The notes: generated from the sequence alone by a model not told the origin. Counted from the stretch's first letter, positions 11,560 through 23,330 are shown. The stretch: 64,000 nt of DNA from Ophiura sarsii (GCA_035610835.1 CM069454.1:63134207-63198206); one strand, 5' to 3'. Numbers and translations: made by a program.

Positions 11560-11585
11560 GCGGGGGGGGGGGGGGGGGGGGGGGG
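11560..11585. repeat. Poly-G tract
   Basis: A run of about 25 G residues marks the left side of a repeat-rich block that extends to the C-run near 12370. Such runs recur near 28910, 31040, 39860 and 58150. Confidence 0.8.
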
Positions 11586-11737
11586 CACTGACATTGGAAA
11601 GAGGGTATGCCGCCCTGAAGACTCCCTTTTCACCCTCTTTTGCTAGCTCTTAACCCAACTCTACCCCCGCTTTTTTCAGACAATTTGTCCGCAAAACGAA
11701 AAATGACCCACAATATCAGCGCGACCCCCCCCCCCCC

Positions 11738-11800
11738 CGGATTTGAACCAGGAACCTCCGGCACTCGGGACTTTTTCAGTACACCACAAGTGTCAAGGCT
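11738..11800 (-). repeat. tRNA-like SINE head
   Basis: On the minus strand the sequence runs from an A-box-like CTTGTGGTGTACTGAAAAAG to a B-box GGTTCAAATCC followed by a G-run. The spacing fits a tRNA-derived promoter. The cloverleaf is poor, so a SINE or tRNA relic is more likely than a working tRNA. Confidence 0.5.
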
Positions 11801-12070
11801 ACTTTGCGCAGTATACTGCGCCAAGTATATAGGGTGGGTCCATTTTTTCAGCGAAAACTCACGCCGGGTGATACGAACAAACGCTGTCGTGGTATATGAT
11901 ATAGTTAGGTTATGACCCCCTTTTAAGCCTTACTAAACAAATTTGCCAAAAAACAGTTCTTAAAGACCTACTTTTTCGAGAAAATTAGTTCATAACCCTA
12001 ACCCCGGTTTAGGGTTTTTGACCGGGATCACAATTTTCGAGGATAAAACACCAACTAAATCTCCGGGAAC

Positions 12071-12137
12071 CTGCCGGGATTCGATCCGGGGACCCTCCGT
12101 TCTCAAGCCCCACGTCACAGCCACTAAGCCACGGCCC
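12071..12137 (-). repeat. tRNA-like SINE head
   Basis: Minus-strand GGGCCGTGGCTTAGTGG (A box) and GGATCGAATCCCGGCAG (B box and 3' stem) give a tRNA-sized unit of about 67 nt. The flanking GCAGTATAC...ACTATATAGG words are shared with the previous SINE-like block at 11800-11835, so both belong to one repeat complex. Confidence 0.55.
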
Positions 12138-12780
12138 TCAGCTATACATTCGCACAGTATACCGCGCTCACTATATAGGCTCGGTTGACTACGTCATCGA
12201 AAACCCACGGCGCATGCGTTTGGAGAGGGACTTAGGATTAACATTTTTTAGCACTCAGGGGGGTTAGGGTTAAGACCCTATTATTCGTCATTTGAAATTC
12301 TCTCAGTTCAGTTCCGAAGCCCGCCTTTTTGAGAACCTGGGCGGCACACCCCTACCAAACAAAATTCGTCCCCCCCCCCCCCCGGCAGGGGTCGCATTCT
12401 GACGCGTCCTGCGCGTCCTCGACCTCTCACTTTCTTGTAGTGACGCGTCAGGTTTCAAATTGGAAAGACTTGCGGGTCCCGATCAAAATTGAAGTGACCC
12501 CTTAAATTTGACGATGTATGGAAATGGAAACCTTACGAATTTCTGTAAATTACATATCCATCCTTTGCTCACAATATAAATTCATTAAAACTGTCTGTAA
12601 AAAAGTAAAATTTTCAAATACCCAAACTTCAGGACCCCTCAATTTCTTGGGGGACCTGGCCTAAAATTTGTTTTTTGAAGTCCTACGGGACGGTCCTGAA
12701 AAAATATATGGGACATCTCACATTTTTGATCCAGTGCTATCCCTGCCCCCGGGCCACAGTGATGCCTCGAATGTTAAATC

Positions 12781-13724
12781 TTACACTCTTAGAAGGTCAG
12801 GATCAAATACATGAGTAGATTTCCGGCTCACTTTGTTTTGATGCTTTAAGGATCATTTTCGGATCGTTTTGATCCGTTTTCGGATCGTTTTGATCCGTTT
12901 CCAGATAGATATCAACAAACGGATCAAATTCACCTTGATCAACTTTGATCTGATTTCCGGATCAATTCGATGAAACAGTTCATTGGTCAATGAGTGACTG
13001 ACGTCACTCTTTCGCAAACCGATAGACGACAAGCAGACGATCTTTTGAATTCGGTCGCCACGGTTGAAACAAGGGTGAAATACCGCGGTAAGTTATCCAG
13101 TCTAATCTGTAAAATGTTACATGATTTTGTCGGTAAAGTAGTTTTATTTTTTATGTTTGAACATGCTCTATTCTTGTGAACAAATTTCTTGTACCTGACC
13201 AGTGCCATCAGTACGATTTTCGGTCAAAATGCTCCTCACAAAATGTCACGATCACTGCGATGTACTAGGCCTACACGATGTATATAGTAAGCTTACTGCA
13301 CTCGATATACATAGTCTGCAGTGTGCACCCGGGGGTGGGGCACTCAATCAATATTAGGTTTCACACCAGGCTCCATCAAAAATACCCCCCTTTTTTTGGC
13401 CCGGTGTCACCGAAAGACCCTTGCATGCATGCTTGTTTTTACAATCTGTCACCCGATGACCCCCTATGTTTTCACTTTTTCTTTGATTCAGTTTGATCCT
13501 GGAGTAGGATCATAAGCTACAGGTACATCCGATTAAGGATCATTATTTTGATCCGTTTCAGTATCATTTGACAGAAATATTTGATCCCATTTCGGATCAA
13601 ACTTTTTGATCCTGCTTGTCGGATCACTTTGATCCGGAAAGGGTAAGCTCATATGTGATACCGCTTCTGGATCAAAATTGATCCTTTTCGTCTCATATTT
13701 GATCCTGACCTTCTAAGAGTGTAA
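12781..13724 (+). mobile_element. DNA element with perfect 29-bp inverted ends
   Basis: The first 29 bases (12781-12809) are an exact reverse complement of the last 29 (13696-13724). The end sequence is TTACACTCTTAGAAGG and onward through GATCAAATA. The subterminal zones (12800-12975 and 13490-13715) are packed with GGATC/GATCC words in both orientations. The interior lacks a transposase ORF, so it is non-autonomous. The superfamily is unknown; CACT-type ends could suggest the CMC group, but the duplication is ambiguous because the ends themselves carry TTA/TAA. Confidence 0.75.
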
Positions 13725-14490
13725 GGGCATGAAGGGTGCACACCACTATTACAGTTAAACGCCACAGCTTCCGTCGATCGCGATCACAAAGGCTATATGC
13801 AAATTAGTAGGTACCGGGTGGTCACTACATGTAGGTGGTCTGTATACCGTACTCAAACTGGGCTCTCACCGCTTGCCGCCGCTTTTACTCACTCGGCAAG
13901 AGTTTTGAGAATGGTCAAACTTCCTGCCGGGCGCGGATGGCCGGCAATGTCCCCGGCAACGTGTTCAACGGACGGGAAACGGCCCACCGTGTGACATCAC
14001 CGTGTGCCACCGTCTGCACCAATTTGTCACACGGTAATGAGCCGGCCAGCTCACACGGATACATGTGAGTACAAATGTATTTTACAGACATTCCCGGAAT
14101 GTGAGCGAAGCGGCGAGCTTGAGCGCTCAGCTTATACAGGGCAGTTTGATGACGTTATCAAGGCGGTTCGGTCGGTACCAAGCGTTTCGGCCGGTGAGGA
14201 CCTGGTGAGGAGGTGGTATGAGCCCGGTTCCAGGCCGATAAGGACCCGGTATAGAACAGTATGAACCCGGTGACAAAAAAAAATCAATGCGGCCGTTGAC
14301 ATGTTTTGCTGATTGTTCACCGTGTTGGACTCTGTTGTTTTTCTATAAGACGGTAAGGGGCCGCCCAGCTCACACGGATACATGTGAGGGCCCCATTATA
14401 TGCTAATGCATGCAAAGAAGTATGTATTTAGTAACTAACAGGTACCTTAGTGGGGTAATGATTAACATACTTCCCATGGCTCGCAATCAT
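13725..14490. other. Repeat-derived non-coding block
   Basis: No gene is seen. A 23-bp word starting CAGCTCACACGGATACATG is present twice, at 14047-14069 and 14366-14388, with related CACCGTGTG words near 13985-14035. This suggests a MITE-like repeat of about 340 bp that was not classified. Confidence 0.45.
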
Positions 14491-14499
14491 ATCCCAAAC

Positions 14500-14778
14500 A
14501 CCAACATTTATGACATGACCAAGACCAAACCTCTTATTCACGGTGTAAAGAGCCGCCAGTTGAGATTCCTTAGACACATCTCCATCTCACTGATGAAGAG
14601 CCTGCTAGAAGTAGAAAGTAGGCCTATGCCACTAACGTACCAACACATGGCCGCAGCTAGGAGAACTGTTCCATGCACATCATATTTGACTATAATGCAA
14701 CACATACCTTTGCTGAAACTTGGGATCACTCTTGCTGAAACTGCTGACACTGCGCATTTAATATATTCTCAGATTTGA
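14500..14778 (+). pseudogene. LINE reverse-transcriptase C-terminal relic
   Basis: The frame contains MTKTKPLIHGVKSRQLRFLR and then SYLTIMQ...LAETAD, the pattern of the C-terminal tail of RTE/L2-like LINE proteins (RQLRFLGH near a cluster of basic residues, then a YL..IQ motif). The usual GH of RQLRFLGH is degraded. The upstream RT core is absent, so this is a 5'-truncated copy. Confidence 0.6.
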
Positions 14779-14914
14779 GCATATGTAATAGGCTATAAAA
14801 AGTATCAGTATCAAACTGCGTAGAAGAAAGTTCATTTTACCCTATCTCCCGCGGCTATCTTTTTGTGTGTATCGGGGGAGGGGAAAAAGTACGACTTTTT
14901 TTACCCAACAAATT

Positions 14915-15000
14915 CACCGAGCACCTCCCGGTATTCGATCCCGGGACCATCCGCACCAGAGTCTGTGCCCCTATCGACTGAGCTAAGCTCCCAGCGCATA
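14915..15000 (-). repeat. tRNA-derived SINE head
   Basis: On the minus strand GGGAGCTTAGCTCAGTCGAT is a clear tRNA A-box region, and GATCGAATACC followed by GGGAG is the B box and closing stem. The body of the SINE probably continues on the minus strand into 14880-14914. A GCAC/GTGC anticodon-like stem is visible, but the loop is irregular. Confidence 0.65.
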
Positions 15001-15539
15001 TGCGGGCAACAACTGCCTGCCCAGATATGCCTGCGGTAGTAGAGGTAATCGAGTAAATGCACCCCCACGCGCGTGGAGATAGTTTCTTGCTGTATGGGGA
15101 TCATCCCGGTCTGTGTACACAAAACTCATGTCCCTAGGTTTCAGGGGCATTGTACCGCTAATGCCCGAGATAGGGCGCTGTGTACAGTATAACAGTATGT
15201 AGTATGTATGTATGATTATGTAAGATGCAGTGGGGTTAGGGTTTAATGTATATCTCAGGTACATGTCCCAGAATTATCTATACCGGGTTTCACAAATATA
15301 TAAAACAAATAGTGTTTCAAATTTAAACACTTGCGATATGATGGTGAAGATGTTTCCTACTTATTCCGTAAATTTCATTGACACATGTCGTTTGTTCCGT
15401 TTTCATATTTTGGCTAACATAATTCATCTTTAAAGCAATTCTATCTGGCACTACCAGCATTTCAGACCTCAATGTTATACTCAAAACTCCAGCCAAAGAA
15501 AGGAAGGTTAAACAAGCTCATGCCCTATTCAATCAAGTA

Positions 15540-15638
15540 ATAAGTTCAAACATGCTTAGTATTTGTTCAGTAATTCTTGAGATATACTTTAAAATCATGG
15601 TACAACCAATGGCCGCGTGTAAAGTGTTAAGGCCTTCA
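15540..15638 (-). mobile_element. Fragment of the TTAA MITE family
   Basis: It reads, in reverse, the left-end zone of the element at 3710-4598: an ACATGCTTAGTATTTGTTCA stretch, then GGCCGCGTGTAAAGTGTTAA at the end. Only one terminus is present, so it is truncated. Confidence 0.6.
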
Positions 15639-15679
15639 CATCCGTCACCGGGGGAAAACAGGGGTGGGCAAGATGGGCG

Positions 15680-15790
15680 ACTTGCCAACCGTTGAAACAA
15701 AATGAGAGGAGATGGAAAGATAGAGAGAAGAGGGAAAAGAATAGGAAAAAAATTGGAGGGGAAAGGAAGACAAGGGAAAGGAAAAGTAAA
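15680..15790. repeat. Purine-rich low-complexity tract
   Basis: GA-rich sequence (GAGGAGATGGAAAGATAGAG and on). Similar pyrimidine-rich tracts on this strand occur at 27745-27893, 41270-41460 and 63530-63640, and a purine one at 31130-31220. Confidence 0.7.
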
Positions 15791-15938
15791 AATTCCATGA
15801 ATAATTTCATTACTCTGGCCATAAAAACTGGAAAGCAAAATGTAAAATGCTTTCCAGTATGTATGCTCTCGTCGTATGTCCACGCTACTCCAGTCACAAC
15901 TTCCCCCTGCCCCCTTCAGCTCGAAACCCATTGGTTCA

Positions 15939-17090
15939 AATATCCTGTAATCTCTTATACATAATAACAAAACCAATACTTTATACGGATGACACTGCCA
16001 TTTAGATGTCCAAGCTGTTCAATACCGGGGCATGAGAATTCAACCTTGGTGAAAAATTATATCGTTGAATCAAAGTCATTTAGGTCAAACTTCGGGTACA
16101 GCACGGGTACAAGTACAACACTGATCACATTTACGTTCTAGGTTAGTGATGGGCTAGAGGGAAATGCTGAGTGGTGATTCAGAGAAGACACACGCTGCAA
16201 TACTTGAGGTAGAGAGATCAACCGCAGAACGACCCCAGTCACCCCACTTGTCCAGGAGTTGTCATGGACAACATTCCACATTAGACGCCTCTTATGTCAA
16301 GCCACTATGTTTTACAAAATTCAACATGAACTTGTAAACATCAATATGCCATCATATATAAATTATGTCATTCCGTCACAACGCACCACTCACAATCTTA
16401 AATACATACAGCCACAATCAAATGCTGATGCATACGGATACTCGTTCTATCCAAGAGTAATCCGAATATGGATCGATTACCACACAACGCAGTTCATGCC
16501 CAGTCGGTAGTGTCCTTTAAAAACACATCACTACCTGTGGTCGTCGCAATGAGACCACCACCAAGCCTACGCACACTCTAAATATTACTCCCATTTTAAC
16601 TTTCACTTTTTCTCACATGTACAAAAATTTGTTTGGCACACATAAATTTAAAATTTAAATTTATTTCACTGAGGATGCGTATGTTTTGCACCGCGGCCGG
16701 CTAGTCACCGGCAAACCCCGCCCAGTTTAGCTCTACGAGCTGTTATATGGAGTCAAAGATTGAAGATTGAAGATCAGTGAATGATGTGGAGAAGCTGATC
16801 TCAGAATTAAGTACATGTAGGCCCTATGGCTAACTGTTCGTGGACACGATGCGTATCTTTAAGAGATTTGTGAATACCGAAAGAGACGGGGCAAGATATG
16901 TATTCGGCAGGCAAATGCTTTCAAATATCATGGCGACTGGACATAACCACGACGTATCCTGCTTATCGCATTATCTAACAGCAATGGATCATTTTCTAGA
17001 TGTTGTGAGATTTCACCATCAGGCAAAAGAAAACATTTTTTTCAATGTCATGTGGTCTAGCCTTGGTTCAAGGCGACAACTACCCCGGTA
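15939..17090 (+). pseudogene. Transposon-like coding remnant, copy 1, split by a LINE
   Basis: 15939-16210 and 16776-17090 together parallel 19364-19985, so they are two halves of one sequence. The second half encodes TERDGARYVFGRQMLSNIMA and then TGHNHDVSCLSHYLTAMDHF. This pattern (AER..dW.....MLPY.AA.GH..Y......YL..M) is what I know as the N-terminal part of large invertebrate transposon-like proteins that carry, further on, the nuclease-like region seen intact at 55893. Frame breaks make it a relic. The link to that family is inference from remembered motifs. Confidence 0.5.
16211..16775 (+). pseudogene. CR1/L2-like LINE 3' fragment
   Basis: The frame from 16259 to 16510 reads SWTTFHIRRLLCQATMFYKI, then QHELVNINMPSYI, and YGYSFYPRVIRIW near the end. 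This is the terminal region of LINE ORF2 (L..RR..AR..M.YKI..LV.I, then Y..SF.PR.IR.WN). The 3' end is AGATTGAAGATTGAAGAT, the short-repeat tail typical of L2/CR1 elements. It sits precisely between the two halves of the flanking remnant, so it inserted there. Confidence 0.75.
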
Positions 17091-17107
17091 ACCCACACAT
17101 ACCTACA

Positions 17108-17130
17108 CCCCCCCCCCCCCCCCCCCCCCC
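17108..17130. repeat. Poly-C tract
   Basis: A run of 23 C residues directly follows the coding remnant. Confidence 0.85.
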
Positions 17131-17521
17131 TAGCATGAAGATGCTAGGGAATGTTTGACCCTACGGGTCTCATATGTACAGTCACCTTCCCTAGAATATT
17201 CATGCTGCCACCAGACCTAAACAAGGCACCATTATAAGTGGTTGCTTCTCACCCATTAGGGAGCACATCAAAACTCGACCGCGCGGCAACCGCATATCAT
17301 TGTTTAGAACAATAGAAACCGGCTGCAACCGCACGGAACCCCACGTAACCGGCGGTTGCCAGGCGGTCGAGTTTTGATGTGTTCCCGTACCTAATTGGTA
17401 TACTTTTGCTCAGTGACTACAGTTTGCGGGCAGTTTGGTCAACGGCAAGTGGCGACGAAGTCACCAGCACCTGACGGCGTCAAAGCTGTTATCGAGTTGT
17501 TCGTGGGTATGTTTGGTTCTT

Positions 17522-17533
17522 CAACATCATCAA

Positions 17534-17563
<30 letters not shown>
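17522..17563. repeat. (ATC)n microsatellite
   Basis: Tandem CAT/ATC triplets with one interruption near the start. Confidence 0.9.
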
Positions 17564-17564
<1 letters not shown>

Positions 17565-17701
17565 GGTCGTCCTTAGACAGAATAGGGGAAGCAGCTGACA
17601 CATATCGGTACCATTATGCCACTATATTCATAATGAGCTGTGGAATATCACTTAGGTCAAGACCAATGTCATTTGCCATGCTGTCAGGATATAGGTGGTG
17701 T

Positions 17702-17876
17702 CAGGCGCGTAGCCAGCACAGCCACTCCGAGGGGGCAAGATCCCCATAGATCCCCATATAACGGTCCCTATTTCAAAGAAACCAGGTCAAAAAACGGCTG
17801 ATTTAATATGATTTCCCGCCTTTTTCGTCCCCATTTTGCCAATTTTTCCCCGTCCGGGGCACTCGCTACGCTACTG
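17702..17876 (+). mobile_element. hAT-type MITE with 8-bp target duplication
   Basis: Ends are CAGGCGCGTAGC and GCTACGCTACTG, the CAG...CTG form usual for hAT elements. It is flanked by the exact 8-bp repeat GGTGGTGT at 17694-17701 and 17877-17884. The interior (AACGGTCCCTATTTC, CCCGCCTTTTTCGTCCCC) is the reverse complement of the element at 28889-29095, so both are one family. Confidence 0.88.
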
Positions 17877-17924
17877 GGTGGTGTTTTTCCTGCCACGGTT
17901 AGAATGGCCATATTTAGGAGTCAA

Positions 17925-18670
17925 AACATGAAGTGGGAGATAGGCTGGTCCTTAGTGCGAAGCAATGCCCTGCAAACTGATTCCTCTTTCTCAAAGTGAC
18001 TGACAGCTAGGAGGGATGTCACCATACACCACTTTTGTTTGGTGGTCTCGCCAGCGGATGTTTTAGTACTCTTCGAATGGGCTGTGTGTAGGTAGCATCC
18101 ATCAATTCTATCCTCAAACCTTTGAGTTACCGTCCAGGTTTCTGAGCCATATAATAAGATACTTTCTACACATGCCCTGAAAAACTTGATTTGATGTTTC
18201 TATCAAGTTTTGAATTCCAGATTTAATCAAGTGTGTTGCACGCAACCCATGCCTGAGCTTTCCGGCACTTGAGGTCATGTAACGAATCTGATATTGACGA
18301 TCCTAGATACCATAACTCATTAGTGTTGTCAAGTTCAGAGCCATTCAGAGTTTGGACATTGGATGTAGTAGGTATATTCACAAGGAGGGTCTTGGTCTTT
18401 CCGACATTTAGATGGAGCCCTACACAACTGGAGGCATCTTCTACACTCTGCAAAGGTTCATCAGCTGAAGCAATGGATGATGCCAGAATTAGTGCTATAT
18501 CATCGGCAAAATCCAGGTCATGTGGTCGTATTTCGGGATATCTCCTGCTTTTTCTTGATGATGCCAGTAGAGTGTTGGATGTAAGCGTGTCGCATGACTG
18601 CATGACATAGTCAAGCACGATTATGAAAAGAAAGGGTGCTCAGGTATACACTTGCGGTACACCTGCCATA
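17925..18670 (-). pseudogene. LINE reverse-transcriptase fragment (RTE-like)
   Basis: Read on the minus strand, the frame ending near 18223 carries DLDFADDIALI (the catalytic F/YADD box), then VGLHLNVGKTKTLLVN and ELWYLGSSIS, all standard RT palm-to-thumb motifs. Further down the minus strand are matches to the FRACVESILLYGSETW region (frameshifted), and FAGHC near 17970. Several frameshifts and stops make it a dead copy. The upstream fingers are missing. Confidence 0.8.
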
Positions 18671-19002
18671 ATCCGGAAATGATCAGTGTCAACATCTGGA
18701 GTAATCACCAAAGCAGTAGAGTTGTTATATATTAATACCTTGATTGCATTAATTAATGATGATTTCTGGAATTCCATATGTTGGTAGGATTTCAAACAAG
18801 CGATAAGTCTTTAGACTTTCATACCAAGTGAATGACATACATTTAAAAGTAAGACTAATACTGGAACTTACTTTTAACAACTGCTAAGTTGCGTGTGAAA
18901 CCATCACACTTCATCAGGCAACTGACCCGCTGATGATGGGTAGGCCCCTAACAGATATACAGTCAACAAAATAATTACCAGGTAAATGTGCTGAATAAAG
19001 TA

Positions 19003-19050
19003 CTACCAATACCACTACCACTACCACTACCACTACCACTACCACTACCA
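19003..19050. repeat. (TACCAC)n microsatellite
   Basis: About eight tandem copies of ACTACC. Confidence 0.9.
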
Positions 19051-19363
19051 GTTATCAATAATTTGTCCGTCTGAGTCTGCGTGTAGAAAAAGCAAAATGC
19101 GAAAATAAAAATCGTAGTTGACCTTACATTGCATTTGCATTTGGGATTGTAACTTCCTCAATAATCAACCATGCTTGGCGTGCGTGCAATATCTCAAACT
19201 GAAGAGAAACAACTTCATAATTTAATATGTTTATGTAGGAGTTATACTTCTAGAGTTACCACCCTATTTATTACCTGGTCAGTTAGGCCTACATATTTTG
19301 TTGACTGTATGTCGTTTGAATACAAATTGAATATAAAATAAAGATATAGTGTTATAAAGATGA

Positions 19364-19985
19364 CTAAATATCCTGTAATCTCGTATACATGTATAATTAA
19401 AAAGCAATACTTTATGCGGATGACACTGCTATAAATTTCCAAGCTGTACATTACTGGGCACGAGAAATTTAACCCTGATCATGCTGATTACATCGTTGAA
19501 TCAAAGTAGCTCAAAGTCCTTTAGGGCAAGCTTCGGGAACAACATGGATTCAACATTGATATTCTAAAGTGGGTATAGTGATGTTGTGAGAGGCAATTGC
19601 AACAATCGGTGATTCATAGAAGGCAAACAATGCAGTACTTGAAACAGTGAAATTACTGGATGATGTGGAGAAGCCGATCGCAGAATTAAAAGAAGGGAGG
19701 TGTAAATCGCCAACAAGTCAACTAAAACTAATGCACATGGACATAATGTGTATCTTTAAGACATTTATAAACATGCTAAAAGAACTGGGGTTTGGCCGGA
19801 TCACCTGCTTTCGGCAAGGCAACAATGCTTCCATATCTTGTGGCGGCTGGACATAGCAACGACGTGTCCTGGTTATCGCCATATCTAGCAGCAGCAAGAT
19901 TCATTTGCCCGATGTTATGGGAATTTCACCATCAGGCAGAAGAAAAAGGTTTACATGGCGTGTGGTCTGATGGCGCTTGAACAGA
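19364..19985 (+). pseudogene. Transposon-like coding remnant, copy 2
   Basis: This matches 15939-16210 plus 16776-17090 without the LINE insertion. It keeps FGKATMLPYLVAAGHSNDVS, then WLSPYLAAARF and FHHQAEEKG. The order of motifs resembles the N-terminal part of the protein family whose C-terminal part is at 55893-57311. The coding frame shifts near 19790, so it is not functional. Confidence 0.5.
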
Positions 19986-21140
19986 CAGGTTATTCAATGG
20001 TATCATCAATCAACCTCTACAACATAATCAACCCCATTACATTTGATGGGAAGCATTTAGTCAATATTGCAACACGCTATAGTGTCATCGTCATTGTACG
20101 TATCTCATAGGAAAGTTGTACATACATCATTTGTGGAGTTCATAAACTTCTAATATTGGTCATCAGGAGAGTAGCTGGACCTGCCGATATACCCTCCAAG
20201 TATGACACCATAATAAGTGCAAGGTAACGTTGCATGTCACTTTGGTCATGAAGTACAAAGATACAGAAGAAGATTATCTTTATTGACAGAGTTGGCCACA
20301 ACTTCTGTCCACCTGCGGTACAACAGTTTACCTCAACCGTGGAGTTCATAAGCTCTTGTATTTGTTATTGATACTCCATATCGCTGTTTTCGTATCCATT
20401 AGGTTACAAGGCCCGTTTAGCAGCGCTACAAATTGGTGCCCTAAAACCGTCACCAAATTTAAATATCCGCTTTCCATATCCGGTTGCTATATGACACAAT
20501 TCTCGTGTGCAACTAAACCGGCTGTATTATAATGGAAACTCACCCATGCAGTTAGCAAGTAGTACCGCTCGTACACGCCCCGAATTTAAATATGATTGCC
20601 TGGTTGTACACGCGCACTGGGCAATCCTCTCGTAGTAATTGATAACAATAGGTTTACCAGACCGAATTAATAGCGCTCCTAAGTGGGCAATTTATGTCAT
20701 GCATGCGGATGAACGTCATATTTGTTCCCGATGAATCTATTTAGAGAATTACGCGAATTGCTTTGGTGATCGATACAGATATATAGATACGCATTATACG
20801 CTGGTGACTAATGTTTACGCGGAGGTATGTTGTTGTCCGTTAGTAACCTGCGTTATTGTGCGTAGTGTAAATGACGGCACTTTATAATCGGGTCACACGT
20901 ACGTATCGCGTATATTCACGAGGTTTTGAATTCATATCAATGAATAGCTTTTCTGTTTTTCTTTCCAGCGATACCTAATTCGTAACATATCGGGTTTTCA
21001 TGAATATATCATCAGATATACAAACAAAATGAAGATTGAAAACAAATTTCCGAATCATTTTTGAGCAGTTAGGTTTTTTTAAAAAGATTTTTAAGCTCCC
21101 ACCTATTGAGTGTTCGTTGAGGGCGCTTAGATATATTTCA
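19986..21140. other. Non-coding stretch, no gene seen
   Basis: AT-rich sequence with no exon or element ends that could be supported. It may still contain decayed transposon sequence belonging to the remnant on its left. Confidence 0.4.
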
Positions 21141-21147
21141 ATGCAAG

Positions 21148-21403
21148 AACACTATCCACCACGCGGCTATTACTATAAGTTAGACCATGAAAAAAACACC
21201 CAGATTTTTCAAAAACCTTTCCCAACCTAATGTCTTATCTCAAGGTTTACTGAACCAATATTAGGCATGTTTGTACTTTTTTAAATGAATTTGTCATGGT
21301 GATGCCAAATATAGTAATGAGAATGAATAATTTTGCCATTTTTGAAACATTTTGTGAAATTTTGGAGTGTGGTCTGCAGACTCCAGCCGCGTGGAAAGCG
21401 TTA
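21148..21403 (+). mobile_element. Internally deleted copy of the TTAA MITE
   Basis: A degraded left end (AACACTATCCACCACGCGG) is followed by the shared interior (CAGATTTTTCAAAAACC, TTAGGCATGTTTGTAC) and an intact right end CCGCGTGGAAAGCGTTAA. The body is much shorter than 3710-4598. Confidence 0.65.
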
Positions 21404-23230
21404 ACAAAGGAATTTCATCAGATTCATTAAGCGAGCCGTGTGCTTATGTCATGAATTACAATTATGCATGTATAGCTGCCTTGAAGGCCTGTAGCTGCCT
21501 TAAATAATAAGAGGTCTTGATTATCATGTGACAAATTATATTTGAATATAATATTTACTCTACATTTCAAACTTTCTAATCACATTTCACCATACAATAT
21601 TGATTTATAGTAGTTCCTTGCCGTTTTGTTACGGACGAAATGTCGTATGTTAACAAATACGCCATATGGGATACGTACATTATTTAAAATGTCTACTAAA
21701 CTTGTTTACCGCGTTCAGAAAAGTGCAGTGTAAACTATCTATAGTAAATCATCAAGCGATAATTTGAACTCTGCTAGACAAAATTTTTCCTTATTTATCA
21801 TGTTCACCCAGGTCTGACGTTCATGGAATCTACACGACAACAATGACTAAAGTCACCAGAGAGAGGAGATAATTGAAAGGGGCATTGTTCGTGGGTTGAG
21901 CGCCAAAAGGACTTAACTCAAAAAAGGCTATTTGGAGATAATCAACTTTGAATATTTGGGACCCTACATGAATACATTGAGTTGGGGCTATGTGGAATTG
22001 GCCATCATCTTCAAATGAGAGTGTTTATGTGTAATGTCTTTATGGTTCTTAAATCTATGGGTATATGGATTATTTTGGTACAAAAATCTCATTTTGCCCA
22101 AAAGTGGAGTTACGGCTTTCTGGTGCTCAACCCTCGTTCTGCAAGTTCATCAATTAAAACGCCGACCATTATTCTGTGACATAGCTTACGAACAAGTTAA
22201 CTTGGATATGTTGGAAACGCTTGCATGGCCACCAAATTGAGACCTGAGACTATATCCATACTGGTATAGGCCTACCAGACAGTGCCCAGGATTATGTGAA
22301 TCTTTGAACCGGTAACCGGGGGGGGGGGAGGTGTACTGAGGTATAATTGTTGTAAATATACATGTGAACGAAAACGCGGATTAAGGGACCACAACACGGG
22401 ATCGTACTAAATGTATATCAAAATCGACAATTTTACAGACTTTTTTAACCTGAATCCGCGCTAAGGGTAGCGCTTCGGTCGAAAGTCACGTGTCATTATG
22501 GTAAAGAATAGCCCAAATTGTTGTTATGCCAAACCAAATTTACTAACAAAAAAACCGAATCACGTTATTTTTTTTAATTTTTTTTATTTTTTATCTTTTA
22601 TTGTTTGTTACTATCATTTTACATGGTTTCATCATGTTTACATTTCATAATATCGATACATGTATAAAACATTTTCATATGCTTTTCAGCATGTTTACAT
22701 TGCATATCAATTTACTTTCCAGCATTTTTATATGCTTTTCGGCATGTTTACATTCGTAATTTTCACATTTCATGTCAATCACGTTATTGGTTATTCAAGT
22801 CTAAACTCCGTCTTGAGGACGTTATTGGTTATTCAAGTCTAAACTCCGTCTTGAGGACCTATATCCTTTGCTAAGAGTATTATTCGTCGAGCTAAGTCTT
22901 CGTTGGGTCCATTTTCCTTCTTTGCGAATCCGCGCTAAGGGTAATTTTATGAGAGTTCATTCACATGATTACAACTTTCATGCATGCGTGGCCTCCCCCT
23001 GGTAGTAGTTAAAAAACAAGCTGAAATATTCTATGTATTTTGTCAACCGTGTTTGTTCTATTGCTAGAAACAGGGGGCCGTATTCTCGTACTAAACACGG
23101 TTTTAGCTTTAAACCGTGTCTAACTAAACGCGTGTCTAACTAAAACGCGAGTTAACCTTTTAAACAAGGTGTTTAACTAAACACGGTTTTAAACTCTGCG
23201 CATCTCGTCCTAAGGGTGGTTGTGCGTTAC
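21404..23230. other. Non-coding region upstream of the Calx-beta gene
   Basis: No gene is seen. It contains a G-run at about 22319-22329, repeated words CGAATCCGCGCTAAGGGTA at about 22450 and 22924, degenerate AGCATGTTTACAT repeats at 22640-22765 and a tandem duplication at 22781-22856. A block at 23075-23200 is rich in ACACGGTTTTA / CGCGTGTCTAACTAAA words, which recur near 39836 and 45000. Confidence 0.5.
22781..22856. repeat. Exact tandem duplication of 38 bp
   Basis: Two adjacent identical units (22781-22818 and 22819-22856) each begin ACGTTATTGGTTATTCAAGT. No variation between them suggests a recent event. Confidence 0.9.
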
Positions 23231-23249
23231 TGTATACAGATATTTATTT

Positions 23250-23330
23250 TTGTTGTGGCCCTATGGGTTACAATAGATATCGGCTTCAAGGCGTAAGATC
23301 GCACCACTGCAGTCTCTTGCATTCGAATCT
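23250..23330 (+). repeat. Possible tRNA-like SINE relic
   Basis: GTGGCCCTATGGGTTACAA resembles a tRNA A-box region and TGCATTCGAATCTGG a B box about 55 nt later. It lies just 5' of the first exon of the next gene. The match is weak. Confidence 0.3.

Noticed and set aside
15533..15976. Minus-strand frame of 147 codons with hydrophobic Phe/Leu-rich middle
   Set aside because: The hydrophobic part comes from a purine-rich tract read in reverse (TTC/CTC codons); it is not a membrane protein.
20140..20349. Minus-strand open frame of 69 codons
   Set aside because: No motif, no splice context, and length expected by chance.
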